The notes under the pieces: generated by a model
Databases searched by the model: none
Told to the model about the DNA's origin: nothing
Seen by the model: only the letters and a program-made list of their open reading frames with translations
DNA from: Haloplanus ruber
GTDB taxonomy: Archaea > Halobacteriota > Halobacteria > Halobacteriales > Haloferacaceae
Direction of reading: 5' to 3'
Assembly (NCBI RefSeq): GCF_024494725.1
Contig: NZ_JANHDK010000002.1
Span: 248,001-312,000, forward strand
Length of the DNA stretch: 64,000 bases
Program-made: the position numbers and the translations under genes
Shown: piece after piece, positions 54,320 to 63,102 of the stretch
Layout: each line of letters opens with the position of its first letter
Numbering within the stretch: position 1 is the stretch's first letter

Positions 54320-54910
54320 ATGGGCGGGGAACTCCGGCGGCGCGCCGTCCACGCCAGCGGCGTCGGCTTCCCGGCGCTGTACCTGCTGGATCTCACGGCG
54401 TGGCGGACCGTCGGCTACCTCCTCGTCGCCGGCTCCGTCGCCGCCGCGGCTCTCGAGGCGGTACGGCTTCTGATCGGACTGGACTGGGCCGTCTACGAGA
54501 CGCTCACCCGAGAGTACGAACGGGACAGCGTCGCCGGCTACGCGCTCTATATGTTCAGCATGACCGCCGTCGCGTGGGTGTTCGACCCGGTGGTCGCGGT
54601 CCCCGGGATGCTCATGCTCGCGCTCGGTGACCCCGTGAGCGGTCTCCTCGGCTCGAACGAGGCGGGACGGGCCAAGCGCGCCGGCGTCGTCGCCGCCATG
54701 TTCGCCGTCTGCTTCGCGCTCGGCGCGGTCGTGTTGCTCCCGGCCGTGACGCTCCCGAGGGCGGTGTTGGCCGCGGCCGTCGGCGCCGCGGGCGCCACCG
54801 TTGCCGACGGCTACACGCCCGTCGTCGCCGGCTACGTAGTCGACGACAACATCACCATTCCCCCGGTCGCCTGCCTGGGAATCTGGGTCGTCTTGCGCGT
54901 CGGGGGCTGA
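54320..54910 (+). CDS. Dolichol/polyprenol kinase-like membrane protein (196 aa)
   Basis: Six or more hydrophobic helices are present with the SEC59/phosphatidate cytidylyltransferase-like pattern RRAVHASGVGFPALYLLDL, LMLALGDPVSGLLGSNEAG and GAAGATVADGYTPVVAGYVVDDNITIP. The DP-x-SG-L and DDN residues are typical of CTP-dependent polyprenol or dolichol kinases. These provide lipid carriers for N-glycosylation. It begins three bases after the glyS stop, so it is in the same unit. Confidence 0.78.
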   Translation: MGGELRRRAVHASGVGFPALYLLDLTAWRTVGYLLVAGSVAAAALEAVRLLIGLDWAVYETLTREYERDSVAGYALYMFSMTAVAWVFDPVVAVPGMLMLALGDPVSGLLGSNEAGRAKRAGVVAAMFAVCFALGAVVLLPAVTLPRAVLAAAVGAAGATVADGYTPVVAGYVVDDNITIPPVACLGIWVVLRVGG

Positions 54911-54930
54911 GCGTCGACGACGATACCGAA

Positions 54931-56367
54931 CTACGTCGGATAGCGGTCCGCCCACGGGCGTCGCCGTTCGAGGGCGGCGCTGGCCGCGAGCACGTCGTCG
55001 TCCGCGTGTCGTCGGCCGGCGACCTGCATCCCGACCGGAAGCCCGTCGACGAACCCCGCCGGGACGGACGCCGCGGGATGCCCCGTGAAGTTGTACGGTT
55101 GCGTGAGCACCCACCCGCGGTACGGTTCGACCTCCTGTCCGTCGACCGTCGTCGGCTCCGCGCCGTGTGGGAAGGGAAGCGTCCCGAGCGTCGCGGAGAC
55201 GATCAGGTCGTATCGGTCGAAACAGTCCTGAAGACCGTCGAAGACGTCGGTGCGGACGATATCGGCGCGCTTGTACTCCCGGGCCGACGGGACCGGCGTC
55301 TCCATGACGAGGTCGACGAGATAGGGGCGGAGGCGGTCCCGGTCGTCGCCACGGGGGTCGAACCCCTGTCGTTCGAGGTCGTCGAGCAGCGACTGCCACA
55401 GGACGGTCGCCATCGTGTAGTAGGCATCGAGAATCTCCGTCCGGTCGTGGTCGAAGTTGGGGTCGACCTCGTCGACGGTCGCCCCGGCTCGTTCGAGGGC
55501 GGAGACGGCGTCGTCGAGCGTCTCCCGGACCGCCGGGTCGACGGGGTAGACGCCCAGATCCGGGCTGTACGCGACCGTGAGGTCGTCGATTGGGCGGTCG
55601 ACGGCGGCTCGGTACGCCGTCGTGGTCGGCACAGAAAAGGGGTCACGGGAATGGGTCCCGGCCACGACATCGAGGGCGAGTGCCGCGTCCTCGACCGTCC
55701 GTGCCATCGGCCCCTTGTGGGACATGGGCGTGTGGCTGACGAAGGCATTCGGCCGGGCGGCCTGTGGCACGAGGCCGTACGTGGGCTTCAGGCCGAAGAC
55801 CCCACAGAAACTCGCCGGCGTGCGGATCGATCCGCCGACGTCCGATCCCTGGGCGAGCGGAACGAGCGAGTCGCCGAGCGCCGCCCCGGCACCGCCGGAG
55901 GAGCCGCCAGCCGTTCGGTCGGGGTCGAAAGGGGTGCCCGTCGGCCCCACGATCCGGTTGTCGGTGGTCGTTCCAAGCCCGAACTCCGGGGTGTTGGTCT
56001 TCCCGACGACGACGGCGCCGGCCGCCCGCAGGCGCTCGACAACGGGCGTGTCGGCGTCGGCAATGTGGTCCTCGAATAGCAACGATCCAGAGGTCGTCGG
56101 GACGCCTTCGACGTCGTCGAGGTCCTTGATCGCGACGGGAACGCCGTGGAGTGGTCCGAGCGGCTCGCCGTCCGCGATGGCGCGTTCGGCGTCCGCGGCC
56201 ATCCGACGGGCGAGTTCGTCCGTGACCGTAACGAAGGCGTTCGTGCGGTCGTTGCGCTCGTGAATCCGGTCGAGGTGCGCGTCGACGACATCCACCGGCG
56301 AACGGGTCCCCTCCTTGACGTCCCTAGCGATGGCGGCGGCCGTCATGCGGGTCGGCTCTCGGGTCAC
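54931..56367 (-). CDS. Amidase, signature family (478 aa)
   Basis: The Ser-Ser-Lys triad is present: Lys in VPVAIKDLDDVEG, the Gly/Ser-rich signature AGGSSGGAGAALGDSLVPLAQGSDVGGSIRTPASFCGVFGLKPT, with the cis-Ser and catalytic Ser inside, and the following PTYGLVP. It hydrolyses a carboxamide; the substrate is unknown. The Gat complex subunit A is closely related but has gatB/C partners, none of which are near. Convergent with the polyprenol kinase-like gene. Confidence 0.88.
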   Translation of the reverse strand: MTREPTRMTAAAIARDVKEGTRSPVDVVDAHLDRIHERNDRTNAFVTVTDELARRMAADAERAIADGEPLGPLHGVPVAIKDLDDVEGVPTTSGSLLFEDHIADADTPVVERLRAAGAVVVGKTNTPEFGLGTTTDNRIVGPTGTPFDPDRTAGGSSGGAGAALGDSLVPLAQGSDVGGSIRTPASFCGVFGLKPTYGLVPQAARPNAFVSHTPMSHKGPMARTVEDAALALDVVAGTHSRDPFSVPTTTAYRAAVDRPIDDLTVAYSPDLGVYPVDPAVRETLDDAVSALERAGATVDEVDPNFDHDRTEILDAYYTMATVLWQSLLDDLERQGFDPRGDDRDRLRPYLVDLVMETPVPSAREYKRADIVRTDVFDGLQDCFDRYDLIVSATLGTLPFPHGAEPTTVDGQEVEPYRGWVLTQPYNFTGHPAASVPAGFVDGLPVGMQVAGRRHADDDVLAASAALERRRPWADRYPT

Positions 56368-56725
56368 GTCGAACGCTCTCGCTCACGAAGACAAAAATAG
56401 TTCGCCCGTTGACACCCAATGCGCCGACGTGTCGACCCGACAACCGCGCGCTGTGGCACCTGCGCTGATGGGCGAACCGCGCGTCAGTCACGGATTCGGT
56501 GAACGAACGTCGATTCGTATCCGGTTTAGTGAACAGAATACAACCTTATATCCCGGATATTCCATAATAAACCGGACATCCATCCGGCGATACAGCGTGC
56601 AATACAATAATGTAAACGGTTATGCTTATACATCGCTGTCAATAGATACTCTCTCATGCGAAATATTGAATCTGCGGGGCGTAATCAGCCAAAAGCTGGA
56701 CGTACACTAAACGACGGTGGGCGAG
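56368..56725. promoter_or_regulatory. Upstream region of nirA
   Basis: No gene. AT-rich from about 56520. An inverted repeat ATATCC-C-GGATAT at 56548-56560 and a TATA-like TTATACAT (about 56625-56632) lie upstream of the nitrite reductase gene. The palindrome could be an operator for nitrogen control, but this is a guess. Confidence 0.35.
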
Positions 56726-58492
56726 ATGAGTAGCAAAAAAGAGACGTGGAAGGAAGGGATGTACGGCGACGAAGTCCGCGAGAAGTTGCTGGAGTTCGCC
56801 GAGAAGGGATGGGAGTCCATCCCCGAGGACGAACGCGACATGTGGTTCTCGCGGTTCAAGTTCTGGGGGGTCTTCCACCAGCGGAGCGGCCAGGAGAGCT
56901 ACTTCATGATGCGGCTGACGAACGCGAACGGGCAACTGAACGCCGACCAACTCCGGGCCATCGGCGAGGTGGCCCGCGACTACGCCACCGGCCCGGTCGA
57001 GAACCCCGAGTTCGGCGACGCCTGGATCGACTTCACGACCCGACAGTCGATCCAACTGCACTGGATTAGCTTGGCGGACGTGCCCGCCATCTGGGAGAAG
57101 TTGGAGTCCGTCGGCGTGACGACGCGGTCCTCGGGCGGCGATACGATGCGCAACATCGTCGGCTGTCCGGTCGCGGGCAAGGACGAAGAGCAGTTGATCG
57201 AGACCGAGTCACTCTTAGAGCGCCTCCAGACGGACCTTCGCGGAGACGACGACCTGGCGAACATGCCCCGGAAGTTCAACATCAGCGTCACGGGCTGTCG
57301 CGAGGGGTGTGCCCAGGACGCGATCAACGGAATCGGCCTCGACCCCGCCGAGAAGGAGGTAGACGGCGAGGTTGTGCGTGGGTTCAACGTCCGGATCGGT
57401 GGCGGCCTCGGCGGCCGCGAACCCCGTAAGGCGCGGGACCTCGACGTGTTCGTCACGCGAGAGAACGCCTACCACGTGATCCGCGGGTTCGTGGAACTGT
57501 ACCACGACCACGGGCGGCGGGACAACAGACAGAAAAACCGGAGCCGCTTTTTCGTCGACGACGAGGGGACAGAGGCCATCCGGGACCTCCTGCAAGCGGA
57601 GTACGTTGACGTCGACCTCCACCGCGCCGGACGGAGCTTCCGCGAGGAGTACACCTACAACGCTGGCCGGCCCCCCGAGGAAGGGAAGACCGACCACGTG
57701 GGCGTCCACGACCAGCCCGACGGCCGGAAGTACGTCGGCCTGAACGTCCCCGTCGGCCGGATGACCGCCAAGGAGGCCATCGCGCTCGCCGACGTGGCTA
57801 AGGCGTACGGCTCCGGCCAGATTCGCCTCACCCGACGCCAGAACCCGATCATCATGGACGTCGAGGAGGCGGCGCTCAACGACCTGCTTGCCGAGCCACT
57901 TCTCGACACCCACCAGCCGAACCCGACGCCGTTCGACCGCGGCGGCATGGCCTGTACGGGGACGGAGTTCTGTGATATCGCGCTGACGGAGACGAAACTC
58001 CGCTTGACGCGGATGCTCCGCTGGCTCAACACGAACGTCGACCTGCCGGACGACGTGGAGACGCTCAAGATTCACTACTCCGGCTGTACCGCCGACTGCG
58101 GGCACGCCTACACTGCCGACATCGGGTTACAGGGGATGCGCGCCCAGAAGGACGGCGACATCGTCGAGGCACTCGACATCGGCGTCGGCGGTGGTCTCGG
58201 TCCACACCCCGAGTTCGTCGAGTGGGTTAGCCAGCGCGTGCCCGCCGACGAGGTGCCGGGCGCCATCGAGAGCCTGATCGGCGCGTTTGCCGCACACCGC
58301 GAGACGGGCCAGACCTTCCGCGAGTGGGTAGCGTCGTTCGGCACCGAGTCGGTCGTCGATCTCTGTGAGCCAACCGAGACCACCTACGAGGACCCGTACA
58401 TGCACGACGCCAAGCAGACGTGGTACCCGTTCGCGGAGGGGGAAAGTCCAGCACCGACCACCGTCGACGACGTGCCGATCACCTCGGACTGA
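56726..58492 (+). CDS. nirA: Ferredoxin-dependent nitrite reductase (588 aa)
   Basis: The start is taken at an ATG at 56726; a GTG at 56717 is possible. The two-fold ferredoxin-like/siroheme repeats are evident: FWGVFHQRSGQESYFMMRLTNANGQLN, IVGCPVAGKDEEQ, NISVTGCREGCAQDAINGIGL in the first half and MACTGTEFCDIALTETK, IHYSGCTADCGHAYTADIGL in the second. Cys residues in CTGTEFC and GCTADC bind the [4Fe-4S]-siroheme centre. It reduces nitrite to ammonium (sulfite reductase is the close relative). The genes that follow (a small partner and cobA, which makes the siroheme precursor) support the assimilatory nitrite role. Confidence 0.9.
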   Translation: MSSKKETWKEGMYGDEVREKLLEFAEKGWESIPEDERDMWFSRFKFWGVFHQRSGQESYFMMRLTNANGQLNADQLRAIGEVARDYATGPVENPEFGDAWIDFTTRQSIQLHWISLADVPAIWEKLESVGVTTRSSGGDTMRNIVGCPVAGKDEEQLIETESLLERLQTDLRGDDDLANMPRKFNISVTGCREGCAQDAINGIGLDPAEKEVDGEVVRGFNVRIGGGLGGREPRKARDLDVFVTRENAYHVIRGFVELYHDHGRRDNRQKNRSRFFVDDEGTEAIRDLLQAEYVDVDLHRAGRSFREEYTYNAGRPPEEGKTDHVGVHDQPDGRKYVGLNVPVGRMTAKEAIALADVAKAYGSGQIRLTRRQNPIIMDVEEAALNDLLAEPLLDTHQPNPTPFDRGGMACTGTEFCDIALTETKLRLTRMLRWLNTNVDLPDDVETLKIHYSGCTADCGHAYTADIGLQGMRAQKDGDIVEALDIGVGGGLGPHPEFVEWVSQRVPADEVPGAIESLIGAFAAHRETGQTFREWVASFGTESVVDLCEPTETTYEDPYMHDAKQTWYPFAEGESPAPTTVDDVPITSD

Positions 58493-58794
58493 TGCCCATC
58501 AGACTGCTCGATGTGACCGCGTACACGACGTTCGACTTCGTATCGGGACGGGCCGTCGGCCCGGACTGGAGCGACGAGTCGGCGGCCGTCGTCGACGTGG
58601 ACCGTCCGGACGAGGCGCCGGAAACCGTCAGGCTGCGGATGGAGTTCGACGGCTCGGACCTGGAACACGTCGCGCCTCACGCCGACCACCTGTCGCTGTC
58701 GCCGGAGCAGGCCCGTGGCCTGGCGGCCGAACTGGAACGCAAGGCGGCGAGTGCCGAGGCCGGCGAGGACGTCCCCGGAGGCCGAGGGCGATGA
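58492..58794 (+). CDS. Small protein linked to nirA (100 aa), DUF6360-like
   Basis: The ATG overlaps the nirA stop by one base (TGATG) and its end overlaps cobA, so it is translated together with both. It starts MPIRLLDVTAYTTFDFVSGR, has an acidic beta-rich middle (VRLRMEFDGSDLEHV) and the conserved-looking block ADHLSLSPEQARGLAAELE. As I recall, haloarchaeal proteins labelled DUF6360 look like this and lie beside nitrate/nitrite genes. Function unknown; a role in siroheme or nitrite reductase assembly is an inference. Confidence 0.65.
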   Translation: MPIRLLDVTAYTTFDFVSGRAVGPDWSDESAAVVDVDRPDEAPETVRLRMEFDGSDLEHVAPHADHLSLSPEQARGLAAELERKAASAEAGEDVPGGRGR

Positions 58795-59636
58795 CCGACT
58801 ACGTCGGCGGGGGACGAGAGATGCGGCCCGGGACGGTGTCGCTCGTCGGCGCGGGACCGGGCGACCCCGAACTCCTGACGGTAAAGGCCCGCCGGCTACT
58901 GGAGGAGGCCGACGCCGTACTCTACGACTCGCTCGTGAGCGAGGCGATCCGAGAGCTACCACCGGCGTCGGTCGAGCGGATCGACGTTGGCAAGCGAGGC
59001 GACGGCGAGCGGACGACACAGGCGGCGATCAACGGGCTGATGGTCCGGCGGGCGGCCGCGGGCGACGACTTGGTGCGGCTGAAAAGCGGCGATCCCTGCG
59101 TGTTCGGTCGGGGCGGGGAGGAGGCCGAACACCTCGCGGCGGCGGGGATTCCGGTCGAGGTGGTCCCAGGGATCACCAGCGCTATCGCCGGGCCGGAACT
59201 GATCGGGGTGCCGGCGACCCACCGCGATCACGCGTCCAGCCTGACGGTCGTGACGGGCCACGATGACCCCACTAAGACAGAGGGCGCCCTCGACTGGGAC
59301 GCCCTCGCTGGGTCGGTGACCGCCGGCGGCACGCTGGTGATCCTCATGGGTGTCGGCCGACTCCCGGACAACATGGGGGCGCTTCGTGCGGGCGGCGTCG
59401 ACCCCGAGACGCCCGTCGCGGTGGTCGAACGCGCCTCCCGGCCCGACGAGTTCGCCGTCACCGGAACGGTCGAGACGATCACCGACCGCGCCCGCGAGGT
59501 GGGGATCGACCCCCCGGCTGTCACCGTCGTCGGCGACGTGGTGTCGGTCCGCGACCGGGTGGCCGACGCCTTGCGGGCGGCCGGTACCGCGCGGCCCCCG
59601 GGTGGAGCCGACGACCCGGCTGTGCCGACGGAGTGA
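58791..59636 (+). CDS. cobA: Uroporphyrinogen-III C-methyltransferase (281 aa)
   Basis: The ATG at 58791 overlaps the previous stop. Signature blocks are VSLVGAGPGDPELLTVKARRLLEEADAVLYDSLVS, the KRGD region, DLVRLKSGDPCVFGRGGEEAEHL, VEVVPGITSAIAGPELIGVPATHRD and LMGVGRLPDNMGAL. It uses SAM to methylate uroporphyrinogen III twice to precorrin-2, feeding siroheme (needed by nirA) and cobalamin. As it is a single-domain CobA, other steps to siroheme must be encoded elsewhere. Confidence 0.93.
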   Translation: MTDYVGGGREMRPGTVSLVGAGPGDPELLTVKARRLLEEADAVLYDSLVSEAIRELPPASVERIDVGKRGDGERTTQAAINGLMVRRAAAGDDLVRLKSGDPCVFGRGGEEAEHLAAAGIPVEVVPGITSAIAGPELIGVPATHRDHASSLTVVTGHDDPTKTEGALDWDALAGSVTAGGTLVILMGVGRLPDNMGALRAGGVDPETPVAVVERASRPDEFAVTGTVETITDRAREVGIDPPAVTVVGDVVSVRDRVADALRAAGTARPPGGADDPAVPTE

Positions 59637-59685
59637 CGCCAGCGGTTCGCAAGATATTAGTACCGAGACGGGCTGTATTCCGATA

Positions 59686-59766
59686 ATGGACCGGACGGTG
59701 TTCCGCTCGTCCGCACTCGTCTCACCGATGCCCGTAGTCCGCCGACCGCGACGACTGGGCCGTTAG
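59686..59766 (+). CDS. Possible Arg-rich leader peptide upstream of argG (26 aa)
   Basis: From an ATG at 59686 to a TAG at 59764, it encodes a 26-residue peptide with seven Arg, five in the last ten residues (VVRRPRRLGR). AAGATATTAG at 59651-59660 lies about 31 bases above the ATG, as for a leaderless transcript. A perfect hairpin, TGGGCC-GTTA-GGCCCA (59756-59771), overlaps the stop codon. This layout resembles amino-acid attenuation leaders of bacteria, but argG has its own TATA box, and such attenuation is not established in archaea. It may be coincidence. Confidence 0.4.
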   Translation: MDRTVFRSSALVSPMPVVRRPRRLGR

Positions 59767-59862
59767 GCCCACCTACTACACTTCTCCAGTTCCACGTGCC
59801 GATTTCCCGCTTTTGTGTCCGTGAGCGTCCCGTTTCTAATTTAATTTCGATAATAAAAACGT

Positions 59863-59897
59863 AGAATATAAGTCCGACAAGGGCGAAGTCGCCGGTA
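59863..59897 (+). promoter_or_regulatory. argG core promoter and inverted repeat
   Basis: GAATATAAG (59864-59872) is about 30 bases above the argG ATG at 59898, giving a leaderless mRNA. Between them GGCGA-AG-TCGCC (59882-59893) is a perfect inverted repeat close to the expected transcript start, a possible operator. Arginine-responsive control is an inference. Confidence 0.45.
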
Positions 59898-61130
59898 ATG
59901 ACACGTGTGGCACTCGCGTTCTCCGGCGGACTCGACACGACAGTATGCGTTCCGCTCCTCGAGGAGGAGTGGGGATACGACGAAGTCGTCGGCGTCACGG
60001 TCGACGTCGGGCAGCCCGAATCGGAGTTCGCCGAGGCCGCGGAGACGGCCGAGGCGCTCGATCTGGAACATCACGTCGTCGACGCCAAGGCGGAGTTCGC
60101 GTCGCTGTGTTTCGACTCCGTTCGGGCCAACGCCACGTACCAAGGCTACCCGCTCGGGACGGCGCTCGCGCGGCCGGTCATCGCCGAGGCCATCCTCGAC
60201 GTGGCCCAAGAACACGACTGTGACGCCGTTGCCCACGGCTGTACGGGGAAGGGCAACGACCAGTTGCGCTTCGAGGCCGTCTGGCGTAGCTCCGACTTAG
60301 AGGTCATCGCGCCCGTGCGCGAACTCGGCCTGACCCGCGAGTGGGAGATAGAGTACGCAGACGAGCAGGACCTGCCGGTCGAGGGCGGCAACGAGGGCGT
60401 CTGGAGCATCGACACGAACCTCTGGAGTCGGTCCATCGAAGGTGGCGACCTCGAACAGCCCGGCCACGTCCCGGGCGAGGAGATTTACGACTGGACCCGC
60501 TCGCCGGCGGGCGACAGCGAGGAAATCGAGATCACCTTCGAGGACGGCTACCCCGTCGCCGTCGACGGCGAGGAGATGGCGCCTGTCGCGCTCATCGACC
60601 ACCTCAACGAGGTGGCCGGCGAGTACGGCGTCGGCCGTACCGACATGATGGAAGACCGGATGCTCGGGCTGAAGGTGCGCGAGAACTACGAGCACCCGGC
60701 GGCGACGGCGCTGTTGAACGCCCACGAGACGCTGGAGAGCCTGGTGCTGACGAAAGAGGAGCGGGACTTCAAGAAACTCGTCGACGACGAGTGGTCCCAG
60801 AAGGGGTACGAGGGGCTGGTCGACGCCCCCCTGATGGGCGCGCTGGAGGGCTTCATCGACGAGACCCAGACCCGCGTCACGGGCACGGTGACGATTCGGT
60901 TCGAGGGCGGGCAGGCCCGTCCGGTCGGCCGTGACAGCGAGTACGCCGTCTACGACGAGTCCTTCGCCTCGTTCAACACCGAGGACGTGGGGTCGATTAC
61001 GCAGGCGGACGCGACGGGCGTGGCGAAATACCACGGGTTCCAAGAGCGCATGGCCGCGACGGTACTGGCGAAGGTCAAGGGTGACGAACCCGAAGCGGTG
61101 ACCGACGGCGCGGACTGGAGCGAGGAGTGA
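59898..61130 (+). CDS. argG: Argininosuccinate synthase (410 aa)
   Basis: The N-terminus, MTRVALAFSGGLDTTVCVPLLEEEWGYDEVVGVTVDVGQPESEF, has the PP-loop SGGLDT. The central CTGKGNDQLRFE and the GGNEGVWSIDTNLWSRSIEGG block are typical of argininosuccinate synthases, and the overall length fits the family. It joins citrulline and aspartate with ATP to give argininosuccinate. It heads the arginine operon; its stop overlaps the argX ATG. In haloarchaea argH and argW usually come next but are absent here. Confidence 0.96.
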   Translation: MTRVALAFSGGLDTTVCVPLLEEEWGYDEVVGVTVDVGQPESEFAEAAETAEALDLEHHVVDAKAEFASLCFDSVRANATYQGYPLGTALARPVIAEAILDVAQEHDCDAVAHGCTGKGNDQLRFEAVWRSSDLEVIAPVRELGLTREWEIEYADEQDLPVEGGNEGVWSIDTNLWSRSIEGGDLEQPGHVPGEEIYDWTRSPAGDSEEIEITFEDGYPVAVDGEEMAPVALIDHLNEVAGEYGVGRTDMMEDRMLGLKVRENYEHPAATALLNAHETLESLVLTKEERDFKKLVDDEWSQKGYEGLVDAPLMGALEGFIDETQTRVTGTVTIRFEGGQARPVGRDSEYAVYDESFASFNTEDVGSITQADATGVAKYHGFQERMAATVLAKVKGDEPEAVTDGADWSEE

Positions 61131-61990
61131 TGCACGTCGGACTGCTGTACTCGCGGATCAGGCGGGACGAGAAGCTCCTGCTCTCGGAGCTTCGGGACCG
61201 CGACCACGAGGTGACGAAAATCGACGTCCGGAAAGAGCGGTTCAACATCGGTGAGACCGCCGACGTCTTCGAGGACATCGACATCGCGGTCGACCGGTGT
61301 CTGGCGACGAGTCGGAGTCGCTACGTGACGCGCTTTCTCGACGCCTACGACGTGCCCGTGGTCAACACGGCCGACACCGCAGAGTTGTGTGCCGATAAGG
61401 TGAAAAATAGCCTCGCTCTGGAGGCCGCGGGCGTGCCGACGCCCAACACCGACGTTGCGTTCACCACCGACAGCGCCCTCGAATCCATCGAGGCCTTTGG
61501 CTACCCCTGCGTGCTCAAACCCGTCATCGGCTCGTGGGGCCGGCTGATGGCCAAGGTCGACTCCCGGAGCGCCGCCGAGGCAATCCTCGAACACAAGGCC
61601 ACGCTCGGTCACTACGAGCACAAGGTGTTCTACATCCAGGAGTTCGTCGAGAAGCCGGGACGGGACATCCGCGTCGTCGCCACCGACGGCGACCCCGTCG
61701 CGGCGATGACCCGTAGCTCCGACCACTGGCTGACCAACGCCGCGAAGGGCGGCGAGGTGGATCAGTTCCCGGTCGACGACGAGGTGGCGTCCCTGGTGGA
61801 ACGGGCCTCCGACGCCGTCGGCGGCGGGTTACTGGGCGTCGACCTCATGGAGACGGGCGACTCCTACACCGTCCACGAGGTGAATCACACGGTGGAGTTC
61901 AAGGCGCTCGACTCCTGTGTCGACTTCGACGTCCCCGCGGCCATCGTCGACTGGCTCGAAGGGAAGGCCCGGCAGGAGGCGACGGCGTGA
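61130..61990 (+). CDS. argX: Glutamate-ArgW ligase, RimK-like (286 aa)
   Basis: An ATG at 61130 overlaps the argG stop (TGATG); a GTG three bases earlier would add one Met. The ATP-grasp pattern is clear: ADKVKNSLALEAAGVPTPNTDVAFT, CVLKPVIGSWGRLMAKVDS, FYIQEFVEKPGRDIRVVATDG and LLGVDLMETGDSYTVHEVNHTVEFK. It resembles LysX/ArgX, which ligates glutamate to the C-terminal Glu of carrier protein LysW/ArgW in the archaeal arginine pathway. The carrier gene itself is not seen in this window. Confidence 0.9.
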   Translation: MHVGLLYSRIRRDEKLLLSELRDRDHEVTKIDVRKERFNIGETADVFEDIDIAVDRCLATSRSRYVTRFLDAYDVPVVNTADTAELCADKVKNSLALEAAGVPTPNTDVAFTTDSALESIEAFGYPCVLKPVIGSWGRLMAKVDSRSAAEAILEHKATLGHYEHKVFYIQEFVEKPGRDIRVVATDGDPVAAMTRSSDHWLTNAAKGGEVDQFPVDDEVASLVERASDAVGGGLLGVDLMETGDSYTVHEVNHTVEFKALDSCVDFDVPAAIVDWLEGKARQEATA

Positions 61991-63024
61991 CCTACACCGC
62001 AAGCGTCGTCGGCGGCAGCGGCTTCACCGGCGGGGAACTCCTCCGCCTGCTCGACGGTCACCCCGAGTTCGAGGTGGTCCAGGCGACCAGCCGGAGCTAC
62101 GAGCGCAAGACCGTGGGCCACCAACACCCCAATCTGCGGGGGATGGACCTCCGCTTTACCGATCCGGCGGAACTCGAACCCGTCGACGTGCTCTTCGCGG
62201 CGACGCCACACGGCGTCTCGATGGAGCGCATCGACGCCTTCCAGGCGGCGGCCGAGACGGTCGTCGACCTGAGCGCGGACTTCCGGCTGGGGAGCGAGGC
62301 GCAGTACGACGAGTGGTACGACGGCCACGACCGGCCGGAACTGCTCGCCGACGCCGAGTACGCCCTGCCGGAGCTCAACCGCGAGAATCTCGCCGGCGCC
62401 GACCTGATCGCCTCCGGCGGCTGTAACGCGACGGCGACCATCCTGGGCCTGAAGCCCCTCTTCGACGCCGGCATCCTCTCGGGCGACGAGGACGTCGTCG
62501 TGGACGTGAAAGTCGGCTCTTCGGAGGGTGGCGCCGGCGGCGGCGCGGCCTCCTCCCACCCCGAGCGCTCGGGAATCGTCCGTCCCTACGCCCCGACGGG
62601 CCACCGCCACGAGGCAGAGATCGAGGAGTTCCTCGGCCTCTCAGTCTCGTTTACCGTCCACGCGGTCGACATGACGCGTGGGGCGGCCGCGACCTGTCAC
62701 GTCTTCCCGGACGGCCCGGTGGGAAAGAAGGACATGTGGAGCGCCTACCGCGAGAGCTACGACGACGAGCCGTTCATGCGGACCGTCGCCGGCGGCGGCG
62801 GTGTCTACCGTTATCCCGAGCCGAAGGCGGTCGCGGGCACCAACTACGGCGAGGTTGGGTTCGACATCGACCCCGGAAACGAGCGGGTAGTGGTGTTCTC
62901 CGCCATCGACAACATGATGAAAGGCTCGGCGGGACAGGCAGTCCACGCCGCGAACGTCGCGCTCGGCGTCAAGGAGACGGCCGGCCTCTCGTTCCAGGGG
63001 CTACACCCGGTGGGGGCACCCTGA
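61987..63024 (+). CDS. argC: N-acetyl-gamma-glutamyl-phosphate reductase type (345 aa)
   Basis: The GTG start overlaps the argX stop. VVGGSGFTGGELLRLLDGHP is the NADP-binding motif, and SGGCNATATILGLKPL contains the catalytic Cys. KVGSSEGGAGGGAASSHPERSGIVRPYAPTGHRHEAEIEEF is typical of the LysY/ArgC family. It reduces the carrier-bound glutamyl phosphate to the semialdehyde. Its product feeds argD. Confidence 0.94.
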   Translation: MTYTASVVGGSGFTGGELLRLLDGHPEFEVVQATSRSYERKTVGHQHPNLRGMDLRFTDPAELEPVDVLFAATPHGVSMERIDAFQAAAETVVDLSADFRLGSEAQYDEWYDGHDRPELLADAEYALPELNRENLAGADLIASGGCNATATILGLKPLFDAGILSGDEDVVVDVKVGSSEGGAGGGAASSHPERSGIVRPYAPTGHRHEAEIEEFLGLSVSFTVHAVDMTRGAAATCHVFPDGPVGKKDMWSAYRESYDDEPFMRTVAGGGGVYRYPEPKAVAGTNYGEVGFDIDPGNERVVVFSAIDNMMKGSAGQAVHAANVALGVKETAGLSFQGLHPVGAP

Positions 63025-63102
63025 GATGACGTCGGAACGCCGTTCCTGCACGGGGACGCAGGGGCTTGCCGCGGGCCGCCAGCGTCTGGCGAGCCACGGG
63101 AG

